Below, piece after piece: positions 1 to 9,559 of a stretch of DNA of 64,000 nt. Made by a program: the position numbers and the translations under genes. The stretch is taken from assembly GCA_028023455.1 (NCBI GenBank), contig JAQFVV010006203.1, positions 12,748,348-12,812,347 on the forward strand. The letters are read 5' to 3'. The DNA comes from Epiperipatus broadwayi (lineage: Eukaryota > Onychophora > Udeonychophora > Euonychophora > Peripatidae). Under the pieces are notes generated by a model. It searched no databases. It was given only the letters and a program-made list of their open reading frames with translations, and was not told the origin of the DNA. Numbering within the stretch: the stretch's first letter is position 1; every line of letters begins with the position of its first letter.

Positions 1-560
1 ATTATCCCAATTAGCATTAAGCATTATTTCACTTATTATTTAAATAATACATGAGCAATTTAAAAGTATTGCAGTTTGTAATGTTATAATGGATTATTTA
101 TTAGTCTGCATTACAGTGGCATCTTTATTTCATGTTTAAAGAGGTTTATTTAAACTTCATTGTATCAATATTTCATACTCTGTAGTCAAATTGCAATCTT
201 TAAGTGTAATTATAAATTTATTTAATGCACATTGATTACATAAGTAATATTTAGTAAGGCAATAAACCTTTAAGCATGTGTGTTTGAAAATACAAAGGTA
301 GGGACCTCTACAGGTCTTAACCACAAGCTTACTCTTTGGGAGAAAAGAGGGTGTCCATATATATTCAATGGACCATTAGTAAGAATGGATTTCCATTCTT
401 GCTATTAAAAGGTGAGAAGATTGCCTTGACAACAGTAAGAAATATTGATTACTATCCTTATTGTGAATGTTTATGTGGTTACTGGTGGTTTCTAATAGTT
501 ACTAATTATCCCAATTAGCTTTGAGCATTATTTCACTCATATATATATATATATATTGAT
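1..560 (-). repeat. Interspersed repeat, inverted relative of 6625-7090
   Basis: Read on the minus strand, this stretch matches 6625-7090 over several hundred bases. Shared pieces include the run around 'taaacctctttaa', the 'gccttgacaacag' segment and the paired 'ggaatnnccatt' segment near 385-400. The two regions are therefore inverted copies of one diverged repeat. The short open frame at 336-518 lies in this repeat and resembles no protein I know. The window edge cuts the left end, so the full unit length is unknown. Confidence 0.6.
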
Positions 561-870
561 AAGCTGAGTTTGAAGACATTTACATGTCTAAAAAAATCAT
601 GCTTGCAAATTGATAGAAATTTGTTGCATAAACGCTTAGAGTTAGTGTTTAGGTCTAGTTTCTAACTCCTATCCTTCACTGATGATAGCAAATCAGCTTG
701 AAATCAGCTGATCTGAGAGTGGAGCCAATGAAAGAGACAGTTAATTCTGACTCTGATGTTTATGTAAACAAAAATACGCTTGTTTGAAATTCTTGGTAAA
801 GCTCCATCTATTGACCATAAATACAAGCGATAGCAAGTTTACATATATAAAACTTGTTTTTGTTTTTCAT
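560..870 (+). repeat. Hammerhead family F3 repeat, copy 1
   Basis: This segment is the inverse of parts of 7103-7543 and 28960-29235. The shared landmarks are 'gacatttac.tgtctgaaaa', the block reading 'gctccatcta' and its neighbours, and the hammerhead-like motif at 666-725. I call the family F3. Copy ends are diffuse and no target duplication is visible. It is followed by short TA-rich DNA. Confidence 0.5.
666..725 (+). ncRNA. Hammerhead-ribozyme-like motif (F3, copy 1)
   Basis: The core reads CTGATGA at 679-685. Stem II is A687-C689 with G696-T698 (AGC/GCT). GAAA lies at 700-703. Helix III is ATC 703-705, loop AGCT, GAT 710-712. The candidate cleavage base is C713, giving an AUC triplet. 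Helix I pairs T714-G717 with T675-A678 (T-A, G-C, A-T, G-T) and then has a mismatch. All conserved core bases are present but helices I and II are short. This is the arrangement of a type I hammerhead; chance or a decayed ribozyme is possible. Confidence 0.5.
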
Positions 871-2069
871 ATATATATATATACTATAATTAATGAAGCC
901 TTAATTTCTTCTGAAATAATACTAATCTAAGTCTTCACCATATAAAATATGGATTTTTTTTTTTTTTTAGATTTTACTCAGACTTTCAATTTTTTTTCAT
1001 ATAACTGGCCTATAATCAATCCTTGTAACCATTTGAAATTGTTGGGTAAATGGATATCTTGTAATTGTGAACCATCCATAAAAAAAGGGGAAGGAAGTCT
1101 TCCTTTAACAATTATCTTTTTTATATAACATGATTTAAAAATGACAAAAGAAATATTTATTTATTTGAACTGGTTGTTTAATAAAATGCTATTCTTTGGT
1201 GTTTTTTTAAACTAACCTGTCTTTGTTACAAATATAAATGTTAACGGAAGCTACCCTTTTTTAAAAAAAATATATATAAATATTTAAAAAAATTATCTTG
1301 TTGTTAAACATCATATTGTAGTTTATGATACATCTAATTCAGTGGAAGCCATTTTAAAATTAAATCCTTAATGTAATTCAGTATAAAGGTATACTATAGC
1401 AGGCATGATAATATTTTAAAGATATTTGCAATAACCGCTTTATTATTTTATAGCATGTTATAAACAAATTAAACAATACAATAAATTTACTATTATGATT
1501 TAAAAATTATTTTTATTAAAATTATTATAATTTAATAAAATAATATTTCGATCTGCTCTTTGCTTTATATTATATATATTTTTATATAATACACCGTAAA
1601 GATAAATCTGCAATAGTAAACAGATTTGAACCAGAAACCAAAAATATACAAATGGCAAGTTTTATTTCAAATAAATATTTTCATGGTAAAAGTTGAATCA
1701 TTAATAAAAAAAATTAAAAATGATTCAATATATATATATAATATTAACAATGTGATGATGATGATGATTTTTCATTAAAAAAAAAATGAAACGCTCAGGA
1801 GTCAAATCTTCTAAATATAAAGTTTACTTTTGTAAAACTTATTAATGCCCTGATTATTATCATATACAAATTATTATTGACATCGCTGCATATTCCCCAG
1901 TGATTTGCATAATTTTTTGGAGTTGCGTATATTATTAGTGTATTGTATAGTAAAGAAGTTATGTTTGGAATAAGTTTGAGAAATAAACACAAACTAAATG
2001 AATTAATGAAAAAAATAACTTAATAATTTATTAACAATGCATAAATAAAACTGTTGTATATATACTTGC
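871..2069. other. AT-rich DNA, no recognisable feature
   Basis: Poly-A/T tracts, short TA runs and a GATGAT stretch near 1750 are all I see. The minus-strand open frame at 1795-1992 has no recognisable motif. Confidence 0.6.
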
Positions 2070-2084
2070 AATTATTACTAGTTT

Positions 2085-2174
2085 TTTTTTTTTCCTATGT
2101 CATAGCCGGGACGCGAACCCACAACCGTCTGCAACCAACTACTCGATATCTCTCGGCTAACAACGCAAGACTAA
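2085..2174 (-). mobile_element. tRNA-like SINE with 15-bp target site duplication
   Basis: A perfect 15-bp direct repeat, AATTATTACTAGTTT, occurs at 2070-2084 and 2175-2189 and brackets this 90-bp insert. On the minus strand the insert has a tRNA-like head with a good B box (GGGTTCGCGTCCC) and an A-box-like 'TTAGCCGAGAGA'. It then reads GACATAGG followed by an A tract, which is T-rich on the plus strand at 2081-2093. Pol III boxes, an A tail and a long target duplication are the signature of a LINE-mobilised SINE. It has no body beyond the tRNA-like head, so it is unusually short. The source tRNA is not clear. Confidence 0.75.
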
Positions 2175-2189
2175 AATTATTACTAGTTT

Positions 2190-2840
2190 ACACAAAATAT
2201 ATAATATAATGGTAATAAAAAATATTTCAAATTTAGGTTTAAGATCTTATAATATCTATATTGATAAGATCTTACCATGTGAGGTATTTAAATAGTCATA
2301 AACCATCGGTTTCAGCAGCTATCATTCTTTTAATATATTTATAGTTGTCTTCATTAATTCCTTAAAAGATAGTAGTTCTTCTTTTTGGGCACTGTTGATG
2401 TTAGAGAGTAAATAGAGCAGCATTGGTGTGATGTTAAATAAGATATTATATCATTAGATCTTGGGTAGTTTTTACAGCATTATCCATTTATTCTTTGGCA
2501 GCGTTATTGTGGCAGGTACTGGCTGATTTTGGCAAACATTGGATTTGAAGACATTTTCTGGGTATTTTGACTGATGTGGTTTGTATGTTACCTAACCACA
2601 CATTGTAGATAGTCTTCTAGATTAAATCATCATACTGACTGATATAACTGAAGTATTGAATACTTTAAACAATCAGCAAAATATGACTATCTGAGTTGTG
2701 GTGGAAAACAGATTAAACCAGTGGTTACTCCTCAACATTTGATCACTGCAACATTGCTTTTTACATTGAGTCTTTAAATAAACTAAAGTATACTATAATG
2801 CTTGGACTGGATTGGAATAGAATATCATAGTTGCTTTTTT
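2190..2840. other. AT-rich DNA, no recognisable feature
   Basis: No open frame, structured repeat or RNA gene recognised. Confidence 0.5.
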
Positions 2841-2925
2841 CATATGTCAAATGCGTTGATCGGGAAGCGAACCCGGCCAGCTGCTTGGAAAAGCAGCTAT
2901 GCTAACCACTAGGCCACCAACGCTT
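2841..2925 (-). mobile_element. tRNA-Gly(TCC)-derived SINE
   Basis: Read on the minus strand from 2923, the acceptor GCGTTGG pairs with TCAACGC. The D arm 'GGCCTAGTGGTTAGC', anticodon stem GCTGC/GCAGC and T arm 'CCGGGTTCGCTTCCCG' all match a tRNA-Gly with anticodon TCC. The anticodon loop is 8 nt (TTTTCCAA) instead of 7, and the outermost T-stem pair is mismatched. The head is followed by ATTTGACATATG and an A tract rather than a pol III T-run terminator. It is therefore more likely a SINE or retropseudogene than a working tRNA gene. A related copy lies at 55852-55951. I saw no clear target duplication here. Confidence 0.7.
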
Positions 2926-2930
2926 GTCAT

Positions 2931-3514
2931 TGTTTGAGGCTTGATGTTGATCAGCATATTTTTCAAACAATGAATTTGTCACTAGCTAATTACAAGATTT
3001 ATACTGTTTTCACACAAACACATGTTTATTTTTTAAAAAAAAAAACATGCCGTGGAAACAAATTTACAGATATTTTAAAATCACATCATGATTTCATATA
3101 TAAATGAACAATTTTTTTTTAAAAAGTTTTGTTTTTCTTGATTTACATTAGTTAGCAGATAGTAAGAAAATAAAATTGTCACCAACTTTTAAATATAGCT
3201 CAGTAATTTATTTATTTTTATTACCCATAATTTCAAGTAACTTTTTTTAGATTTGCCATCATATTTACTATAAAAATGTGGGAGATTTTATTTAAAACTT
3301 TATTCAAAAAAGGTAACCTAAAAAGAATTCAAAATACCTGTGCATACCACATTATTTTTCATTCTTTTACATTGCAATTCATCATTTTGTTATTTCTCAT
3401 ATATTACAAAGTGAATATTTAATAATATGACAAAGGCATAAACTAACTTTTTTTTTTTAATTTTTTAGGGAGTTTACTCAAGTGACATGTATATATATTG
3501 TGCCAGTCAAAACA
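2931..3514. other. AT-rich DNA, no recognisable feature
   Basis: Homopolymer A and T runs and nothing else identified. Confidence 0.5.
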
Positions 3515-3665
3515 TGCTTATCCATCTAACACGAGCTGGAACTCACAAAATGTACTTCAAACCCAGTCGAGCCCGAGATTTTGGTCAGGGACCAGCCTGG
3601 ATTCGAACCCACTCTCCAAGCCCCAGATCTAACACCCAATGGATAACATAACAATGGTAGCACAC
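3515..3665 (-). mobile_element. tRNA-like SINE, second type
   Basis: On the minus strand this GC-richer block has a B box, GGGTTCGAATCC (plus-strand complement at about 3603-3614). An A-box-like 'TTATCCATTGGGTG' lies about 35 bases upstream at the usual spacing. A non-tRNA body follows downstream ('ggtccctgaccaaaatctcg'). The architecture fits a tRNA-derived SINE. Ends and target duplication are not clear. It shares no body sequence with the SINEs at 2085 and 2841. Confidence 0.5.
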
Positions 3666-6188
3666 GAGATTTAATTCTTCATCCGGCCCACTAGCAAATC
3701 GGAGAAAACAATAAGACTCATGGACTTAAACATATATATAAACAACTTAAATACTAGACATTCCACAGATAAAATCTAACATATTTAAATAATAGGGGCT
3801 TTACTAATGAATACTTATGGGCAATTAGTGAATTGGATTGATTCAATAATGAGACAGAAACTGATATATGATGAATTAAAATATATTTATTGACAATTGT
3901 TGTTGGCAAAATAGGTTTGTGGCTATGATTCAATGGAGCCAAATATCCTGCTATACAACTAATCACTACATTAACTTATTTGTTATGTCCTTTTATAATC
4001 AGTTCGAGTGGCTCTTTTACGTAACATCAAACCAAGTCTGGAGTGAAACTTGTTACATCTTAATTATAATAAATTTATTTTAAATATGGGCTTTTAAAGC
4101 GTCCCAGATAGCTTTAGATCGAACGGGTTTTCAAGATTGCTTCGGATCAACGCCGAAGACTGCATATTAGGGAGGGAAAAGTTGGCTATAACGATTTTAC
4201 TAATACGCTAGGCACAAGTAAAATATAATAATAAAGTGGCTCTGCGGATGGAAGAATAGTTTTAGGGTTTTTGTGACAAACAACGGTTTACCCAATAACC
4301 GGTCGTCATGCTGCTAATGGGGAACCTTTATTTGGTTCGGAGGCGGGGGACTTACGTGCTAATCTGGCCCGTAGCTCAGACTTCGCTACTGCACTACCCA
4401 TAAGAGAAGATGGGCTGGACTTACCGTGGCTCCATCTTATATATGTATAAAAAAACAGCACAACGAGGAAATCTAAATAAGTTTCACATCCGCCAAGCCG
4501 AAGGATATTATAAATGAAATATCATATATTAAATGAACACAAGTTTATCAGCTTGATCAAAAGAGCCAACTCTTCTGTAGCATGAGAAATACGATATGCT
4601 ACTGACAGGAATGTATATACAAACTTTACTTTATCCCGTTCAATCTCTTTAGTTATCTATAACTAATAAACTCTTAAAAGGTGGAAAAGTATATTTAATA
4701 AGGGACTTACGAATACTTAACTAAAAAAATATACTTATAATTACACTCCAGGCTAGTTTAATCTTTAGTAACATAATAAATAAAGGTTGAAAAGCCACCT
4801 TTTATATTTATTAATTAATTTACAAAATGACGCAATATGAATTTGGGTTTCGAAACAGCGCTATATAAATAATAATGCGGAGATTTTAAATTCATATCTT
4901 TAAAAACATTTTACTAATTAAATGCACGCCGTTTCGAAACATAGGCATAACTAATAATAATTAAAAATAAGCAAAAGAAAAGCAAAATATAACTGCAGTG
5001 ATTAAATTATATAGCAAAACATTAATTAACAAAGAAATTTAGCAAAAATATTTCATTTATAGATTTCAAATCGATTTAGACAGAGTTTACAATATTGAAT
5101 TAATAAAGAAGTTTGCAAAAGTATTTCATTTTAGAGAATTTACAATATTATTTGGAAAATAATTTAGAAAGAAATTACAATATGGTTAGCTAACCTGATT
5201 TTGAAGAAATAATGATGTTGTTGAAATTCACACAGAGCTCTGCGATTTTAAATAATATTAAAACAGTTCTCCTATAGCTGAATTGGAGATATTCGAGCTG
5301 GAACGAAGGTGAGTTCTTTGGCGGCTTATGGCATGTTCTTATTCAGTTGGGAGACGATTTAAAATGGTGTTGGAACGAAGGCAAGTTCTTTTAGCGGCTT
5401 GTGACATCTTTTATTTGGTGTGGTTGTTGCTTCGGCATTTGATGGATTGAACTCGGCGTTCCATCACGGGAATTGCAGCAATTCTTGCCTGACTTTAGCC
5501 AAACATGGTAAAATTAACAATTTTGACTTCTGATGTTAACTCTCTTCAAAAGCAAGATGGATTCTCCCTCCCGCTTAAAATAAGGCCTATTTATATCCTT
5601 CTACTAAACTTTAACACCTTTCTGGAATTTCGTAAGCCTCGGGACCAATTGACTTTTAATTAAAGCAAAATAATATAATTCAATTTCTACAACAACTGAT
5701 AAAATCTCCGAGGTGTTATATTTAATTTCCTTAAAAAAATGTATCAAAATATATAAACTATATAATTTGATTCATTTTCATTAATTAAATTCCTTTTCAG
5801 GTGTTATTACTTAGCAGAAGGAACGGTATTCTGATTTAATGAAAAAGTCTTTTGTTGCAAACAAAAATCAATCAGTAAACTAGATTTTACTTTTTACCCG
5901 GGGTGCAGTCACTAATTGATATCTTGTTTACACAAAATTCTCATTTTTAATTACAAACGGATGATTTTTATTTTACTGAAATAAATGACTTTTAACATAT
6001 TTGTTTTTACAATATTATTTGTTCGTAATAAAAGAAAAAGCAAATTTAAAGAAAATACTTTAGTTTCAACTATATATGTAAAACATTAAATCAGAAAACC
6101 GTTAAATAAATTAAAGAAAACATTTACATTACTTTTATTTAAACTTAAATACATATGAATCATTTTGCCGTTATTCCAAGGTTTAAAT
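3666..6188. other. CpG-retaining block of unknown origin
   Basis: This block is clearly less AT-rich than its surroundings and keeps many CpG dinucleotides, most strikingly at 4080-4440 and 5250-5620. No long open frame survives on either strand. The minus strand carries a TATA-like element near 5590. Similar 34- to 50-bp A/T-rich phrases repeat within 4990-5160. It could be an LTR-type or other element transcribed leftward, or host noncoding sequence. I cannot decide. Confidence 0.35.
5581..5598 (-). promoter_or_regulatory. TATA-box-like element
   Basis: The minus strand reads GGATATAAATAGGCCTTA, a near-consensus metazoan TATA box with G/C-rich flanks in an otherwise AT-rich region. It faces left into the CpG-retaining block. 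No downstream gene is recognised, so its use is unproven. Confidence 0.3.
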
Positions 6189-6338
6189 TATCCATCCACA
6201 TACGAATATTATAGCGAATATAATTAAGAATTGACTGAAAATTAATAAAACATTTTATAATAAATTATGAGCATTTCTCCGCTATAATTTTATCAAACCT
6301 GTCTAATTATAGCGTGTTTTCGTATGTAAATGGATGAT
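6189..6338. repeat. Foldback element (about 36-bp inverted repeat)
   Basis: The arm at 6189-6225 and the arm at 6303-6338 are imperfect reverse complements sharing ATCCAT, ACATACGAA and ATAATTA blocks. They enclose about 77 bases. The size and structure resemble a small MITE; no target duplication was established. Confidence 0.5.
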
Positions 6339-6624
6339 GCCATTCAAGCGGCCATTGTAGCAAAGTTTTCCCGCTCGACTTATATATTACATTTTTACAT
6401 TTAAAATAGGTTCGAAACTAGTTCAGACGAGTAGGTCATTAGGTTGATGGTGAAACGGAAAGGGATTGGAGATTTCCGTTTCAATATGCACATACACAAA
6501 CAGCATTTTAAATATTTATTACTCAATTTTGATTATGAGTATTTATTAACCAATTTTTTCTTCATTCAGCTTTGTAATATAACTACTTTTGAGCTGCTCA
6601 CAAATTTGTTATAATTGCAATATC

Positions 6625-7088
6625 ATTAATAAACAGTCAAAACTTAGACAATCCCAATATCAAAACAATCAACAATTTCAAACTGTTGTCAAGGAAACCT
6701 CCTTTTAACAGTAAAGATGGAATTCCATCTTTATTAATGGTCTAATATAATTATACAGACACTAAAGATTGCAACTTGACCACAGTGATTCAAATTATTG
6801 ATATAAAAGTTAAATAAACCTCTTTAATTCTGAATGCAGACTAATAAATAGCTAATTGTAACATTACAAACTGCAATTATAAATTTCAAATTGCACCCAA
6901 AGTATTACTTAAATAATAAGTGTAACAATGATTAAGGCTAAATGGATTTGTAAGTAATCATTAAAAAACAGTCAATACTTAGACAATCCCGATATTAATA
7001 ACAATCAACAATTTCAAACTGTTGTCAAGGCAATCTTTTAATAATAAATGTTGAATCCTACCTTTATTAATGGTCTAATATATTTATA
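6625..7088 (+). repeat. Direct repeat of about 130 bp
   Basis: The segment at 6625-6757 recurs at 6959-7088 with the shared blocks 'acttagacaatccc', 'caatttcaaactgttgtc' and 'tttattaatggtctaat'. The same family appears inverted at 1-560. The two direct copies are separated by about 200 bases also shared with 1-250 in inverse orientation, so this is a partial tandem arrangement of one repeat unit. Confidence 0.65.
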
Positions 7089-7102
7089 TAGGTATACTTA
7101 TA

Positions 7103-7543
7103 TATAATAATTAATAAAATGATACAAATTGTGCAACTTGCCTTTAAGCTTGTGCTAAAATATTCACTAGGTGGAGCTTAGCACTAGCTCCAAACAAGCT
7201 TTAATTATAAGTGCCAACAGAGAAGAATTCAAAATCACTATTGGAAAATTCTCATCTCCAGACCAATTGGTTTTGAGCTTAATGGCTCACCTCACTGAAG
7301 ATTTAGGATTTCAGAAACTAGATTAAAACTCCAACTCAGAGCACTTATTTAACATGTTACTATCAGTTTGAAAACTTGAATTTTTCAGACTCGTAAATGT
7401 CTTCAAATCCAGCTTTACAAACCAAATAGCTATATGGGTTTAGTTCAGTTTCACCATATATTAATAGCTAAAGCAATATTACATTTTATCACAAGCTTAA
7501 AGGCAAGTTGCAGAATTTGTGTCCTGTTTTATTAATTATTATA
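7103..7543 (-). repeat. Hammerhead family F3 repeat, copy 2, with about 60-bp inverted termini
   Basis: The ends at 7103-7162 and 7476-7543 are long imperfect inverted repeats; both contain TAATAATTAATAAAA and AACTTGCCTTTAAGCTTGTG (one is the complement). The interior is the inverse of 560-870 and parallels 28960-29235. On the minus strand it carries a decayed hammerhead-like motif. It ends immediately before the Penelope-like fossil that starts near 7560, so it may be the terminal repeat of that element. Confidence 0.6.
7251..7302 (-). ncRNA. Decayed hammerhead-like motif (F3, copy 2)
   Basis: Minus-strand stem II is GAGC/GCTC (plus 7285-7288 and 7275-7278) with a 6-nt loop. Helix III is ACC, loop AATT, GGT, followed by C, giving a GUC site at plus 7261. 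Helix I pairs TGGAGAT with ATCTTCA over seven positions (plus 7254-7260 and 7296-7302). The helices are better than in copy 1. The catalytic core is damaged: GTGAGGT stands where CTGATGA is expected, and AAAA replaces GAAA. It is expected to be inactive. Confidence 0.5.
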
Positions 7544-7559
7544 AGTGTACCCTTTACAT

Positions 7560-8095
7560 AGCATTGATGCTAAAGGGAAAAAAGAAGATAGAATTGACAA
7601 TTCATCTTATAATTGCCTTATATTAAAAGAGTTATTGATAAGATCAGTAGAAGACTATCTAGTTTTAATATAAAGACAACTTTTTTTTTACTGGCAAGAA
7701 AATTGGTGATTTTTTACACAAACCTAAAGACAGTAGTTTTGGAACACCAGGAGGTTTATGAAATTACATGTTTGCAGTGCTCAAGAAGCTATGTAGCCCA
7801 GTCTAATAGATGAATAAATGTCAGAATTAAGGAACATATAAATGGTTTTAATCAGAAAATGAAGACATCAGTTTTTACTTCCCATTCTTCAGAACTTGGC
7901 CACAAACCTGATTTTGACAATGCAAAAATACTTGTTAATTTGGAAAGGTATGATTAAGAACCATGAGAGAGTCAATTGAAATATTAAAGAGACCTACTGG
8001 TTTAAATTGGGCTAACGAAGCACAATGTATTCCAGATATGTGGAAACCTCTCATTTTATCTCTGTCTTCTAATATTAACTTAAAATTAATAGGGG
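7560..8095 (+). pseudogene. Penelope-like element, GIY-YIG endonuclease end (fossil)
   Basis: The translation near 7613-7813 contains LPYIKRVIDKISRRL and SFNIKTTF, then VYEITCLQCSRSYVAQSNR. That is the linker plus GIY-YIG start of Penelope-like elements, whose consensus is roughly GVYxIPCxxCxxxYIGQTxR. It continues in another frame as INVRIKEHINGF and later IEILKRPTGLNW and DMWKPLI, the usual C-terminal end. Frame changes and a stop after 7940 break it, and the reverse transcriptase is missing. In complete members this endonuclease nicks the target for priming. The neighbouring F3 repeat could be its terminal repeat. Confidence 0.8.
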
Positions 8096-8232
8096 AAAAA
8101 ACTGAGGGAAATAAATATTTTGATAAGCCTCATATTTTAAATGCTGAACCACTTCAAGTTGAATCTCATTTCTCATCTTGCACTCAGTCATGTTGCTGTT
8201 TGAGATCTAATGATTTTTCTTTCAAAAGTTAA

Positions 8233-9559
8233 TCTTGACAATGGCAGATGCTAGTTCGTCAAAATATCAGTTTGTAATGGAAAATAAGCATGGTTTGGCC
8301 CAAAAAGTAATAATTTATCTATATCATACAACCATGAAAACATATATATATATTAGAGGCTTTCAGATTTGCATAAGTTTGTTCATCATCTGCATAAAGC
8401 TAGTAGCTTCTTTCTTCTTTGTAACTAAAGCTAAATCCACTTTCCATGAAACTCGCCATAATCTTAGCTTTCTTAAACTAAATTATTGTTACTACTTTAT
8501 TGAAAATGTAATGTGATGATGCATGCACTTTTATTCAAATTATTCAATTTAAATATTTCATTTATTAGATATTTGGATGCTATTTTCTCTTTTGTTTATT
8601 ACATTTCTATGGTTGTCAATAAACTATGCCTCCTTGATTTTTTTTTCTGTCGTTGAGCTCCATACACACTGTGAGTCAAACCTACAACTGAATTCTTTTT
8701 CATGGTTCCAAAACACAGACTTGATTTCCAGATTGTTTTTTTTGCTAATCCTACATAAGTATTTGTGCTACACTAATCATGTTGAGATATTAGCTCTAGA
8801 TTCCCCATAGTATACAGAAATGTAATCTCAGTGGTCGCATGAAATTTTGTGTACTATATCCTTTTGTAATTTATCTTTTGGGTTGTTAATCACGCTTTTA
8901 AGATTAGGTGGAGTAAGAAAAATAATGTGGAAAGTTGACTAGCAGATAATAAAAATGCCTGCATAATCACATTATATTATAAATAAAACAGTAACAATAA
9001 TTTAATTTAAGAGTTATGTTTATGGTGAACTTCAATCAAAATGCACTCAGCTATAGGTTATATAAAAAAATACTTTGTTAGAGGAATGAACAAACATATG
9101 AAAATTTGAATTACAAATACAAATGAAGGAAAAAAATCAATATTGTATTAGAACCTTTGTAATTTCAATTGATTATAAATGTTGCACAATTAATTCTTAA
9201 TTGACAATATCATTTGTATCTCTTAAGTTTTATTGATAAAGAAATAATGATAAAGATAAAAAAGACCAAAATCAGAAGACAAATTTAAGTACAAAAATTA
9301 AAATTTGAACTTGATATTTCGATACTTGTTTGTGCAACATAATACTTTTGTTAACAGAATGCAAGCAAAAAAAATAAATTTTGTTATTCATACCTTCTTT
9401 TTCCCTCAAAATAAACACACAGAATTAGAGTGGTTTTCATGATTTATTTAAACCAAGGAGAAATGGAAATCATTAAATTATGTAAAAGCAATGAGTTTAT
9501 TTAAAATATTTGATACAGTTTATATTTGATACTTTAATTTATAATTAAAGGAGTTTGCT
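8233..9559. other. AT-rich DNA, no recognisable feature
   Basis: Open frames at 8235-8516 and 8577-8810 show no recognisable motif and read as chance frames. I see no RNA gene. Confidence 0.5.

Noticed and set aside
2853-2923. Functional tRNA-Gly gene
   Set aside because: The anticodon loop has an extra base, a T-stem pair is broken, and an A tract follows instead of a T terminator; a second mutated copy has target duplications.
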